Source of the DNA: Rubrivirga marina
Lineage (GTDB): Bacteria; Bacteroidota; Rhodothermia; Rhodothermales; Rubricoccaceae
DNA length: 64,000 nt
Reading direction: 5' to 3'
Assembly (NCBI RefSeq): GCF_002283365.1
Contig: NZ_MQWD01000001.1
Location: 745,694 to 809,693 of the forward strand
In this document: piece after piece, positions 26,799 through 35,039 of the stretch
How positions within the stretch are numbered: the first letter of the stretch is position 1
Layout of the letters: each line of letters starts with the position of its first letter
Translations under genes and position numbers: made by a program
The notes under the pieces: generated by a model
Told to the model about the DNA's origin: nothing
Seen by the model: the letters and a program-made list of their open reading frames with translations, nothing else
Databases searched by the model: none

Positions 26799-27965
26799 GT
26801 GACCGCCACCGCCCCCCCGACGACCGACACGCGCGCCGCCCTCCCGGCGGGGACGCCGCGCGTGCTGTTCGCCTGTGGCGGCACGGGCGGGCACGTCTAC
26901 CCGGCCATCGCCATCGCCGACGCCGTCCGCCAGATTCGGCCGGACGCCGCGGTCGCCTTCGCCGGCACGCGCGACCGGATGGAGTGGGAGGCCGTCCCGA
27001 AGGCCGGCTACCCGATCCGCGCCGTGACGGTGAGCGGCTTCCAGCGGAGCCTGTCCGCCTCGGCGATCGCGCGGAACCTCGCGTTCCCGTTCAAGCTGGC
27101 CAAGGGCCTCTGGGACAGCTGGCGGCTCGTCGGCACGTTCGAGCCCGACGTGGTCGTGGGCACGGGCGGCTACGCGAGCGGCCCGGTCGGGCTGGTGGCG
27201 TCGATGCGCGGGGTCCCGCTCGTGCTCCAAGAGCAGAACGCCTACGCCGGGGCCACCAACAAGCTGCTGGCGAAGCGCGCCTCCGAGGTGTTCCTCGCCT
27301 TCGAGGCCGCCGCGCCCTACTTCGAGGGCGCCGAGACGGCGGTCTCGGGCAACCCGGTGCGCCAGGATCTCGTGGGCGTCGACCGCGCCGAGGCGCGTGC
27401 CCACTGGGGCGTGCCCGAGGGCACCGACGTGCTCCTCGCCATGGGCGGCTCGCTCGGCGCCGGGCCCATCAACGGCGCGCTCAAGCTGGCCATCGAGGGC
27501 CTCCTGGCGAACGAGCAGACGTTCGTGCTCTGGGCCGCCGGCAAGCGCTACTACGACACGCTCCGCGAGGCCGTCCCGGACCATCCGCGCCTCCGCCTCG
27601 TCCCCTACCTCGACCGGATGGACTTGGCCTACGCCGCGGCCGACCTCGCGCTGTGCCGATCCGGTGCCATCACCTGCTCTGAATTGGCCGTCACCGGTAC
27701 GCCCTCCGTCCTCGTCCCCAGCCCCAACGTCACCGCCGACCACCAGACGAAGAACGCCCGCGCGCTCGTCGACGCCGGCGCGGCCGTGCTCCTGCCCGAG
27801 ACCGACCTCGCCCGTCGCTTCGACGACGTCGTCCCGCCGCTCCTCCACGACGCCGAGGAGCGCCAGCGGATGACCGAGGCGGCCCTCGCCATCGCGCGGC
27901 CCGAGGCCGCCGCCACCATCGCCGAGGCCGTCGTGGCCCTGGCCGAGCCCCGAGGCGACCGATGA
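26799..27965 (+). CDS. murG: UDP-N-acetylglucosamine--lipid I transferase
   Basis: The 388-residue GT28 enzyme adds GlcNAc to lipid I on the inner face of the membrane, forming lipid II. Visible motifs are FACGGTGGHVYPAIAIADAV, GTGGYASGPVGL, LQEQNAYAGATNKLLA and the donor-site segment CRSGAITCSELAVTGTPS. GTG at 26799 is chosen because it is the last start before the glycine-rich loop and leaves the ftsW end free; the first 20 or so residues are a flexible Thr/Ala/Pro leader. It overlaps murC by ATGA. Confidence 0.96.
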   Translation: MTATAPPTTDTRAALPAGTPRVLFACGGTGGHVYPAIAIADAVRQIRPDAAVAFAGTRDRMEWEAVPKAGYPIRAVTVSGFQRSLSASAIARNLAFPFKLAKGLWDSWRLVGTFEPDVVVGTGGYASGPVGLVASMRGVPLVLQEQNAYAGATNKLLAKRASEVFLAFEAAAPYFEGAETAVSGNPVRQDLVGVDRAEARAHWGVPEGTDVLLAMGGSLGAGPINGALKLAIEGLLANEQTFVLWAAGKRYYDTLREAVPDHPRLRLVPYLDRMDLAYAAADLALCRSGAITCSELAVTGTPSVLVPSPNVTADHQTKNARALVDAGAAVLLPETDLARRFDDVVPPLLHDAEERQRMTEAALAIARPEAAATIAEAVVALAEPRGDR

Positions 27966-29416
27966 GCGAGACGCGCAAACATGGAGAGATGGGCACCGTC
28001 CGCCGGATCCACATGGTGGGGATCGGCGGGATCGGGATGTCGTCGATCGCCGAGGTGCTCCTGAACCGCGGGTTCGAGGTCACCGGCTCCGACCTCAAGA
28101 AGAGCGACGTGACGGCCCGGCTCGAAGAGCTCGGCGCCGCGATCTACGAGGGCCACGCGGCCGAGCACGTCCAGGACGCCGACGTCGTCGTGTACTCGTC
28201 GGCGGTGAAGAACCCGGACGAGAACCCCGAGACGGCCGAGGCCCAGCGCCGGCTGATCCCCATCATCAAGCGGTCCGAGATGCTCGGGGAGCTGATGCGC
28301 GCCAAGCGCGGCGTCGGCATCGCGGGCACGCACGGGAAGACGACGACGACGACGATGGTGGGCCTCGTGGCTCAGCACGCCGACCTCGACCCGACGATCA
28401 TCGTCGGCGGGAAGGTGGCCGTGTTCGGGTCGAACGCGGTCGCGGGCGGTGGCGAGATCATCGTCGTCGAGGCCGACGAGTACGACCGGACGTTCCTCCG
28501 GCTGGCGCCCATCGTCGCCGTCGTGACCAACATCGAGGCCGACCACCTCGACATCTACAAGGACCTGGACGACATCAAGGACGCGTTCGTCCAGTTCGCG
28601 AACTCGGTCCCCTTCTTCGGCGCCGCGATTCTCTGTCTCGACGACGAGAACGTGCGGAGCGTGCTCGGGCGGATCCATCGCCCGGTTCGCACCTACGGGA
28701 CGAGCCGCCAGGCCTCGCTCCGAGCCGAGACCGTGGACCAGGTCGGTGCCGAGACGCGCTTCGACGTCTACGAAGGCGTCGAGCGTCTCGGCACCGTCGT
28801 CCTGCAGGCGCCGGGCCTCCACAACGTCCGCAACGCCCTCGCGGCCGTGGCGGTCGGGCTCGAGCTTGGCGTCCCGTTCGAGACCATCGTCGAGGCGCTC
28901 GCCACGTACCAGGGCGTCGACCGGCGCTTCCAGGTCAAGGGCGAGGCCGAGGTCACGATGGACGGCGAGACCGGGACCGTCCTCGTCGTCGACGACTACG
29001 CCCACCACCCGACCGAGGTCGAGGCCACGCTGGCCGCCGCCGCGCGGGGGTGGAGCGACCGGCGCGTCGTGGCCGTCTTCCAGCCGCACCTCTACAGCCG
29101 CACCCGCGACCTCGCCGAGGAGTTCGCCCTCGCGTTCTACGACGCCGACGTCCTCGTCATCACCGACGTGTTCCCGGCGCGCGAGGAGCCCATCGAGGGC
29201 GTGAGTGGCAAGACCATCGCCGACCTCGCCCGCCAGTACGGCCACCGCGACGTCCACTACGTCTCGCAGAAGGGGGCGCTCCCGGCCCACCTCCACAGCC
29301 TCGTCCACCCCGGCGACCTCGTCGTGACGATGGGGGCCGGCGACGTGTGGCGCTTTGGCGAATCGTTCCTCACCCAGCTCCAGACCGGCGACACCACGCC
29401 GGTCGGCGACCGATGA
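27962..29416 (+). CDS. murC: UDP-N-acetylmuramate--L-alanine ligase
   Basis: The 484-residue ligase starts the stem peptide by joining L-Ala to UDP-MurNAc. Motifs: HMVGIGGIGMSSIAEVLLN, the ATP loop AGTHGKTTTTTM, EADEYDRTFLRL, DDYAHHPTEV and FQPHLYSRT. Start and stop overlap their neighbours by ATGA, consistent with translational coupling along the cluster. No murB or ddl follows, as is usual for Bacteroidota. Confidence 0.97.
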   Translation: MSETRKHGEMGTVRRIHMVGIGGIGMSSIAEVLLNRGFEVTGSDLKKSDVTARLEELGAAIYEGHAAEHVQDADVVVYSSAVKNPDENPETAEAQRRLIPIIKRSEMLGELMRAKRGVGIAGTHGKTTTTTMVGLVAQHADLDPTIIVGGKVAVFGSNAVAGGGEIIVVEADEYDRTFLRLAPIVAVVTNIEADHLDIYKDLDDIKDAFVQFANSVPFFGAAILCLDDENVRSVLGRIHRPVRTYGTSRQASLRAETVDQVGAETRFDVYEGVERLGTVVLQAPGLHNVRNALAAVAVGLELGVPFETIVEALATYQGVDRRFQVKGEAEVTMDGETGTVLVVDDYAHHPTEVEATLAAAARGWSDRRVVAVFQPHLYSRTRDLAEEFALAFYDADVLVITDVFPAREEPIEGVSGKTIADLARQYGHRDVHYVSQKGALPAHLHSLVHPGDLVVTMGAGDVWRFGESFLTQLQTGDTTPVGDR

Positions 29417-30231
29417 CCACGCGACGCACCAAGAAAACGGCCGATCGCCGTCGCCGCGTCCTCCGGGGCCTCGGGCTCGTCGTGCTCGCCCTCGGGCTCG
29501 TCGCCGCCTGGGTCTGGCAGCGGACGCTCCCGCTCGAGGCCATCGCCGTCGTCGGGGCCGAGCACGCGCCCGAGGCGGAGGTGGCCGCCCTCACGCGGGC
29601 CGAGCCCGACTCGGTCGCCCTGTTCTCGCTCTCGCCGGCCCTCATGGAGGACCGCGTCCAGGCCCACCCGTGGGTCGCTTCGGCGTCCGTGCGGCGCCTC
29701 CCGACGGGGACGCTCCGGATCGCCGTCGAGGAGCGCGTACCGGTCGCCCTCGTGCTCGACGCCGAGGGCCGCCAGAGCCACTTCCTCGACGCCGAGGGCT
29801 ACGCGATGCCCATCGCCGCCGCGTCGCCGGCCGTCTACGACGTGCCCGTGCTGACCGGCGCCCCGCCCTACCACCCGACCCAGCCGGTCGCGGGCGGCCT
29901 CCGCTCGTTCCTGGCCGCCCTCGCGACGGCCGACGAGGCGACGCAGGCGCTCGTGTCCGAAGTCGCGTGGGGCCGCCGCCCGACGCTCTGGACCACGCCC
30001 GTCGCCGCCCACGGCAGCCTCCCGGTCCGCCTCGGGACCACGCCGGGCGAGCACGCCGACCAACTCCGCCGGCTCCGCGCCTTCTGGGACCAGGCCGTCC
30101 TGCCCCAGCCCGAGGTTCGGTTCGACCTCGTCGACCTCCGCTTCGACGGCCAGGTCGTGACGCGCGAGCGCGGCCCCGCCCCCGACTCGACCGAGGCCGC
30201 CGCTCCAGCGGCCTCGACGCCTCCCGCCTAA
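29413..30231 (+). CDS. ftsQ: Division protein FtsQ/DivIB
   Basis: The 272-residue bitopic protein has a basic cytoplasmic start (MTTRRTKKTADRRRR), one membrane helix (LGLVVLALGLVAAWVW), and a POTRA-like segment (IAVVGAEHAPEAEVAAL) followed by the FtsQ domain (HPWVASASVRRLPTGTLRI). It would dock FtsL and recruit the septal synthase. The Ala/Pro-rich tail is encoded by a 9-bp inverted repeat (30192-30216). The position between murC and ftsA supports the call. Confidence 0.93.
   Translation: MTTRRTKKTADRRRRVLRGLGLVVLALGLVAAWVWQRTLPLEAIAVVGAEHAPEAEVAALTRAEPDSVALFSLSPALMEDRVQAHPWVASASVRRLPTGTLRIAVEERVPVALVLDAEGRQSHFLDAEGYAMPIAAASPAVYDVPVLTGAPPYHPTQPVAGGLRSFLAALATADEATQALVSEVAWGRRPTLWTTPVAAHGSLPVRLGTTPGEHADQLRRLRAFWDQAVLPQPEVRFDLVDLRFDGQVVTRERGPAPDSTEAAAPAASTPPA
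30192..30216. repeat. Inverted repeat in the 3' end of ftsQ
   Basis: CGAGGCCGC and GCGGCCTCG pair around a 7-nt loop, 15 bp before the end of ftsQ. The arms resemble the dispersed palindrome, here overlapping coding sequence. Confidence 0.4.
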
Positions 30232-30252
30232 CTCCACCCTCCCCCACACACC

Positions 30253-31581
30253 ATGCCTCACCCCGAACTGGCCGGCGACCGCGTCGTCGTCGGCGTCGAC
30301 ATCGGAACCACCAAGATCTGCGCCGTCGTCGCGAGCGCCGACGACTTCGGCCGGATCCACGTCCGCGGCGTCGGCGTGGCCGAGTCCGAGGGCCTCAACC
30401 GCGGCGTCGTCGTCAACATCGACAAGACGGTCGACGCCGTGAAGCGGGCGATCTCGGAGGCCGAGCACTCCGCCGGCATCGAGACCCAGTCGGTCGTCGT
30501 CGGCATCGCCGGCGACCACATCCAGTCGTTCCAGAGTCGCGGCGTGATCACGGTCGCGGGCGGCGAGATCGACAAGGGCGACGTCCTCCGCCTCCTGGAG
30601 GACACGAAGCACGTCGCCATGCCGGCCGACCGCGAGATCCTCCACGTGCTCCCGCAGGAGTTCATCGTCGACGGGCAGGACGGCGTGGCCGACCCGATCG
30701 GGATGAGCGGCGTCCGGCTCGAGGCCAACGTCCACATCATCACCGGGCTGGTGTCGGCGGCGAAGAACGTCTACCGATGCATCGAGAAGGCCGGGTATGC
30801 GGTCGATGACATCGTCCTGGAGCCGCTCGCGAGCAGTCACGCCGTGCTCCACGACGACGAGAAGGAGGTCGGTGTGGTCCTCGTCGACATCGGTGGCGGG
30901 ACGACCGACATCGCCATCTTCGAGGACAAGACGATCCGCCACACGGCCGTCGTCGCCGTCGCCGGCAACAAGGTGACCGACGACCTCCGCAAGGGGCTCG
31001 GCATCCTCCACGACCAGGCCGAGCGGCTCAAGCGCGAGTTCGGCGTGGCCCTGGTCGACATGGTCGAGGCCGACCAGGAGATCCAGATCCCCGGCATCGG
31101 CGGGCGCCCGGACAAGTCGATCGGGCAGTCGACGCTGGCCCAGATCATCCAGCCGCGGCTCGAGGAGATCCTCGAGTTCGTGGCCATCGAGATCAAGCGG
31201 TCGGGCTACGGTCGGCACCTCTCGGCGGGCGTCGTCCTCACGGGCGGCGGCGCGCTGATCCCGGGCACGGCCGCGCTCGCGGCCGAGATCCTCGGGCTGG
31301 AGGCCCGCGTCGGGCGCCCGCTCGGGCTCGCCGGCGGCCTCGTCGAGGAGGTCGACGACCCGAAGTACGCGACCGGCGTGGGCCTCGTGCTCCACGGGCT
31401 GCGGACGGGCGCCGGCCGGGGGGCCTCGCTCCTCGCGCCCGCGCCCCAGACGGACGACGCGACCGCGCCGGAGCCGGCCCGCGAGCCCGTCGAGGCCCTC
31501 GGCGACGGCTACGACTCGGACCCGGACGGGCTCGTGAACAAAATCGCGAGTCGCATGCGGAGCTGGTTCGACGAGCTCTAG
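30253..31581 (+). CDS. ftsA: Division protein FtsA
   Basis: The 442-residue actin-like ATPase tethers FtsZ to the membrane. It has the phosphate-1 loop (VVGVDIGTTKICAVVA), the SHS2/1C region (QSVVVGIAGDHIQSFQSRGV), the phosphate-2 loop (VVLVDIGGGTTDIAIFED) and the adenosine motif (GVVLTGGGALIPG). The C-terminal NKIASRMRSWFDEL is an amphipathic helix fitting membrane attachment. A variable Ala/Pro-rich linker precedes it. It is followed by a 114-bp gap with its own control elements before ftsZ. Confidence 0.97.
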   Translation: MPHPELAGDRVVVGVDIGTTKICAVVASADDFGRIHVRGVGVAESEGLNRGVVVNIDKTVDAVKRAISEAEHSAGIETQSVVVGIAGDHIQSFQSRGVITVAGGEIDKGDVLRLLEDTKHVAMPADREILHVLPQEFIVDGQDGVADPIGMSGVRLEANVHIITGLVSAAKNVYRCIEKAGYAVDDIVLEPLASSHAVLHDDEKEVGVVLVDIGGGTTDIAIFEDKTIRHTAVVAVAGNKVTDDLRKGLGILHDQAERLKREFGVALVDMVEADQEIQIPGIGGRPDKSIGQSTLAQIIQPRLEEILEFVAIEIKRSGYGRHLSAGVVLTGGGALIPGTAALAAEILGLEARVGRPLGLAGGLVEEVDDPKYATGVGLVLHGLRTGAGRGASLLAPAPQTDDATAPEPAREPVEALGDGYDSDPDGLVNKIASRMRSWFDEL

Positions 31582-31593
31582 GCCTCCCCCCAC

Positions 31594-31602
31594 TTATCAA
31601 CA
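31594..31602 (+). promoter_or_regulatory. Near-consensus DnaA box upstream of ftsZ
   Basis: TTATCAACA differs from TTATCCACA at one position. It lies 94 bp before the ftsZ start in the only sizeable gap of the late cluster. Weak on its own; noted because the mraZ gap holds a perfect box. Confidence 0.3.
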
Positions 31603-31624
31603 CCCCCGCGGCAGGGCTGCGGAG

Positions 31625-31639
31625 CCGGTACCTTACCGG
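31625..31639. promoter_or_regulatory. Inverted repeat upstream of ftsZ
   Basis: CCGGTA-CCT-TACCGG is an exact 6-bp inverted repeat with a 3-bp centre, 57 bp before ftsZ. It could be an operator or a leader hairpin. Confidence 0.4.
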
Positions 31640-31683
31640 TTGTCCTGCCGACGCCTCACAACCCTGGCAAGACACACCCTTTC

Positions 31684-31690
31684 GGAGGGA
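31684..31690 (+). promoter_or_regulatory. Shine-Dalgarno-like site of ftsZ
   Basis: GGAGGGA lies 5 bp before the ftsZ ATG. Most starts in this window lack such a purine run, as is common in Bacteroidota, so ftsZ stands out. Confidence 0.55.
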
Positions 31691-31695
31691 CCCCA

Positions 31696-32976
31696 ATGGA
31701 CGATTTCAGCACCCGATTTGCATTCGACGACGACGCACAGGACACGGCCCTGATCCGTGTCGTGGGCGTGGGCGGCGGAGGCGGCAACGCCGTCAACAAC
31801 ATGCTCGCGAAGGGCATCCATGGCGTCGAGTTCGTCGCCATCAACACCGACGCCCAGGCGCTCCAGGCCAACCAGGCGCCGAGCAAGATCCAGGTGGGCC
31901 GCGAGCTCACCAAGGGGCTTGGCGCCGGCGCCCGGCCCACCGTCGGCGCCAGCGCCGCGCAGGAGAGCCAGCGCGAGATCGAGGCGGCCCTCGACGGGGC
32001 CGACATGGTCTTCGTGGCGGCTGGCATGGGCGGCGGGACCGGCACGGGCGCGGCGCCCGTCGTGGCCGCGCTCGCCAAGAAGATGGGCATCCTCACGGTG
32101 GCCGTCGTGACGAAGCCGTTCAACGCCGAGGGCCGCAAGCGCGGCAAGATGGCCGAGCAGGGCATCGAGCAGCTCCGCGAGGTCGTCGACACGCTCATCA
32201 TCATCCCGAACGAGCGGCTCCTCGACGTCGCCGACGACAACACGACGGTCGTGGAGGCCTTCGAGATGGCCGACGACGTGCTCTACAACGCCACGCGCGG
32301 GATCTCGGAGCTCATCACGGTCCACGGCCTCATCAACCTCGACTTCGCCGACGTCCGGACGACGATGCTCGACGGCGGGACGGCGCTCATGTCGAGCGCC
32401 ATCGCCTCGGGCGAGCGCCGGGCCGAGCGCGCGGCCAAGGAGGCCATCTCGAGCCCGCTCCTCGACGGCATCTCGATCGCGGGCGCGCGGAACGTGCTCG
32501 TCAACATCACGGCCGGCGTCGACCTCGGCATCCGCGAGGCGACCATGGCCACCTCGGTCATCCAGACCGAGGCGGGCGAGGAGGCCGAGGTCATCTTCGG
32601 CACGGTCATCGACGAGACGCTCGGCGACTCGCTCCGGGTGACGGTCATCGCCACCGGGTTCGATCAAACCGGCCGCCAGGACGAGGCGGAGGCGCCGGCT
32701 CAGCGGCCGCGCGTCGTGCTCGGGTCGAACGGCGGGGCCCCGCCTTACAAGGGCGAGGACAACCTCAAGACGCTCGACGTGCCGGCCTACGAGCGCCGCG
32801 CACCGCTCCACCCCGAGCGCGTCCGCGAGGACGAGGAGGTCGCGGACCGCGAGAAGGCCGAGGGGCGCCGCCCGTCGAACGTCCGCCCGCTCCCGAACGC
32901 CACCCCGCCACGCCGCGAGCGGATCAACAAGGACGACACGGACGTGCCGGCCTTCCTCCGCCGCATGATGGACTAG
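31696..32976 (+). CDS. ftsZ: Cell-division GTPase FtsZ
   Basis: The 426-residue tubulin homologue forms the Z ring. It shows the N-terminal [17 protein letters not shown], the GTP-binding loop GGGTGTG (112-118), the synergy loop region [17 protein letters not shown] and a roughly 100-residue charged linker. The C-terminal peptide ([11 protein letters not shown]) is the docking site for FtsA. Last gene of the cluster, followed by a strong double hairpin at 33081-33137. Confidence 0.98.
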   Translation: MDDFSTRFAFDDDAQDTALIRVVGVGGGGGNAVNNMLAKGIHGVEFVAINTDAQALQANQAPSKIQVGRELTKGLGAGARPTVGASAAQESQREIEAALDGADMVFVAAGMGGGTGTGAAPVVAALAKKMGILTVAVVTKPFNAEGRKRGKMAEQGIEQLREVVDTLIIIPNERLLDVADDNTTVVEAFEMADDVLYNATRGISELITVHGLINLDFADVRTTMLDGGTALMSSAIASGERRAERAAKEAISSPLLDGISIAGARNVLVNITAGVDLGIREATMATSVIQTEAGEEAEVIFGTVIDETLGDSLRVTVIATGFDQTGRQDEAEAPAQRPRVVLGSNGGAPPYKGEDNLKTLDVPAYERRAPLHPERVREDEEVADREKAEGRRPSNVRPLPNATPPRRERINKDDTDVPAFLRRMMD

Positions 32977-33080
32977 CGGATACCAGGGCCCGTCCGCCGA
33001 CGTTTTTCCCACATCTCGGGTGTGACGGACCTGTGGCACTCGCCGTCCCTACCCTCGGGCTGGGACGCAACGATCCCCCC

Positions 33081-33103
33081 GGACAACTTCGCCAGGGTTG
33101 TCC
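33081..33103 (+). ncRNA. First hairpin of a tandem pair downstream of ftsZ
   Basis: GGACAAC and GTTGTCC pair around a 9-nt loop, 2 bp before the terminator hairpin. The pair could be part of the ftsZ 3' end or the end of a small RNA from the 240-bp gap; no promoter is proven. Confidence 0.3.
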
Positions 33104-33105
33104 TG

Positions 33106-33137
33106 AGGCCCCGCCGGATCTCCGCCCGGCGGGGCCT
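33106..33137 (+). terminator. Strong intrinsic terminator of the dcw cluster
   Basis: AGGCCCCGCCGG and CCGGCGGGGCCT form a perfect 12-bp stem with an 8-nt loop, followed by CTTCTGT. It lies 129 bp after ftsZ and 81 bp before the next gene. Confidence 0.8.
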
Positions 33138-33218
33138 CTTCTGTCCGGGCGCCATCCTTGAGGGACGGGCGAACGCGGCGGCGCGGCGTGCGTACTCTCG
33201 GCCGGCCTCACCCTGCCC

Positions 33219-35000
33219 GTGTCCCGTCTAACCGCCCTCGCCGCCCTCCTGCTGGCGGCCTCTCTCTCCGCTCAGACGCCGCCCGCCCGCCCCGCCCCGT
33301 CGGCGGACTCGGCGGCGGTCGACTCGACGGCGCCGTCCGCGCCCGCCTCGGCGAGCCCGCGGGCCCGGCTCGACTCGGCCGCGCTCGCGCCGCGGGGGCC
33401 GTTTCCGCCCCTCGACCCGAGCCTCGCGGGCGTCGTCTGGAACGCCCCCGCCGACGCCGAGGCGGCCGTGGCCGACCTCGTGGCGATGCGTCGCGCGGGC
33501 GTCCGAGCGGTCCGTACCGAGTTGATCGAGGAGACGGCCGTGCTCGACGCCGCCAGCCGGCTCGGCATCGCGCTTTGGCAGGACCTCCCGATCGAGGGCC
33601 TCCCGGCCCTGTTCCTCCGCGCGCGGACCGACGAGGCGGCCCAACTCCTCGCCGAGGCGCTCGACCGCTCCCGGCCGTACTCGGCCGCCCGCCACTTCGG
33701 CCTCGCCCAGTCGAGCGACACGAGCGACCCACGCGCGCGGCCGTATTTCGAGGCGCTGACCGAACTCGCCCACGACCGCGGCGCCGAGGGCACCCAGACC
33801 TACTACGTCAGCCGCTTCCCCGTCGACGACCGGTCGGCGCGGACGGTCGACCTCGTGCTCCTCGATGCCCGCGACGGCGACCCGGTGGCGCTCCTTCGTC
33901 GCTGGCGTACCGAGCACGACACGCCGGTGGGCCTGGCGTCGATGGGCACGGGCGTCCGGCCCGGCCAGCCCGGCGGCTGGCGGACGCTCGGGACAGAGGC
34001 CGCCCAGGCGCGGACCCTCGAGAACGCCTTCACCGACCTCCTCGGACTGAGCGAGCCCCCGGCCGCCGCCTTCGTCTACCGCTGGCGCGACACGGACGCC
34101 GACCGCGTGGAGCGCGATCAGCGCGCCGAGGTCACGGGCACCCGCTTCGGTCTGCTCGGGCCCGGCGACGAGCCACGGCCGGCGCTCGATGTCGCGAGCG
34201 GGTTCTGGACCGGCCGCCAGCGCGTGTTCGCCTTCGACGCGGGTTCCGAGGCCCGGCAAGAGCGACGCGCGTCGCCGCTCCTGCTTATCGGCTGGGGGCT
34301 CGTGCTCGGCCTCGGCGTGTTTTATGCCGGGGCGCCGCGGCTCGGGTCGCTCGCGCCGCGCTACTTCGGCCGGCGCGACCTGTACCGCGAGGCCGTCCAG
34401 CGCGGGTTCGACCTGTCGGCGTTCGAGACGTCGGGCCTCGCGCTCGCCCTCACGCTGGCGGCCGGCGTCGTCGGGACGTCGGTGCTGCGGGCGCTGGCGC
34501 GGACCGACGCGCTCGTGGCGGCCACCTCGTCATGGACGCTCGATGGTCAGGCCCGGCTCACGAGCCTCCTCGGCCAGCCGCTCCTGCTCGTCGGCGTGCT
34601 GGCGCTGGCGTACGCCGCGTGGCTCCTGCTCAACCTCATCTGGCTCAACGTCATCACCGGGCGACGTCGGTTGCGGCCCGCGCAGGCGCTCTCGCTCGCG
34701 GTCTGGTGCCGCTGGGGCTGGTTCCCGCTGATGATCCTCTCGCTCCTCCTCGGCAGCATCGACCCGCAACTCGCGACGGTCCTCGCCCCGACGGTCCTCG
34801 GCGTCGGGCTGCTGATCGAGGTCGTGGCCGGCTACAAGATGATGTGGGACCTCCAGGCCGTGACGCACGCGCCGCCCGCGCGGGCCATCCTCCTTGGATT
34901 CGGCCTCCCGTTCCTGCTAGCGGTCGCCGGCCTCGTCGCGCTCGGGATCACCTCCCGCGACGAGATCGGCTTCCTCTGGCACCTCGCGACGCGCGCCTGA
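33219..35000 (+). CDS. Exported multi-pass membrane protein with GH-like N-terminal region
   Basis: No exact family recognised. GTG at 33219 opens a signal peptide (MSRLTALAALLLAASLSAQ) and a low-complexity Ala/Pro/Ser linker. Residues about 70-330 read like a TIM-barrel glycosidase fragment (MRRAGVRAVRTELIEE, LGIALWQDLPIEGLPA), but I see no certain catalytic acids. The C-terminal 240 residues have about six membrane helices with Yip1-like spacing. It may be an envelope protein joining a carbohydrate-binding or degenerate glycosidase domain to a membrane module. It stands alone after the dcw terminator, with a palindrome copy right after its stop. Confidence 0.6.
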   Translation: MSRLTALAALLLAASLSAQTPPARPAPSADSAAVDSTAPSAPASASPRARLDSAALAPRGPFPPLDPSLAGVVWNAPADAEAAVADLVAMRRAGVRAVRTELIEETAVLDAASRLGIALWQDLPIEGLPALFLRARTDEAAQLLAEALDRSRPYSAARHFGLAQSSDTSDPRARPYFEALTELAHDRGAEGTQTYYVSRFPVDDRSARTVDLVLLDARDGDPVALLRRWRTEHDTPVGLASMGTGVRPGQPGGWRTLGTEAAQARTLENAFTDLLGLSEPPAAAFVYRWRDTDADRVERDQRAEVTGTRFGLLGPGDEPRPALDVASGFWTGRQRVFAFDAGSEARQERRASPLLLIGWGLVLGLGVFYAGAPRLGSLAPRYFGRRDLYREAVQRGFDLSAFETSGLALALTLAAGVVGTSVLRALARTDALVAATSSWTLDGQARLTSLLGQPLLLVGVLALAYAAWLLLNLIWLNVITGRRRLRPAQALSLAVWCRWGWFPLMILSLLLGSIDPQLATVLAPTVLGVGLLIEVVAGYKMMWDLQAVTHAPPARAILLGFGLPFLLAVAGLVALGITSRDEIGFLWHLATRA

Positions 35001-35033
35001 CCCCGCCCGCCTCGGCGCCGAGGCGGACGGAGT
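35001..35033. repeat. Intergenic palindrome copy (convergent genes)
   Basis: Perfect palindrome CCGCCTCGGCGCCGAGGCGG (35007-35026), with CCCCGCC before and ACGGAGT after. It fills the 39-bp gap between convergent stops and could terminate both transcripts. Confidence 0.75.
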
Positions 35034-35039
35034 GGTGAG

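Noticed and set aside
33022-33231. Small open frame of 69 codons after ftsZ
   Set aside because: It overlaps the terminator hairpin and the next gene start, and its composition looks non-coding.
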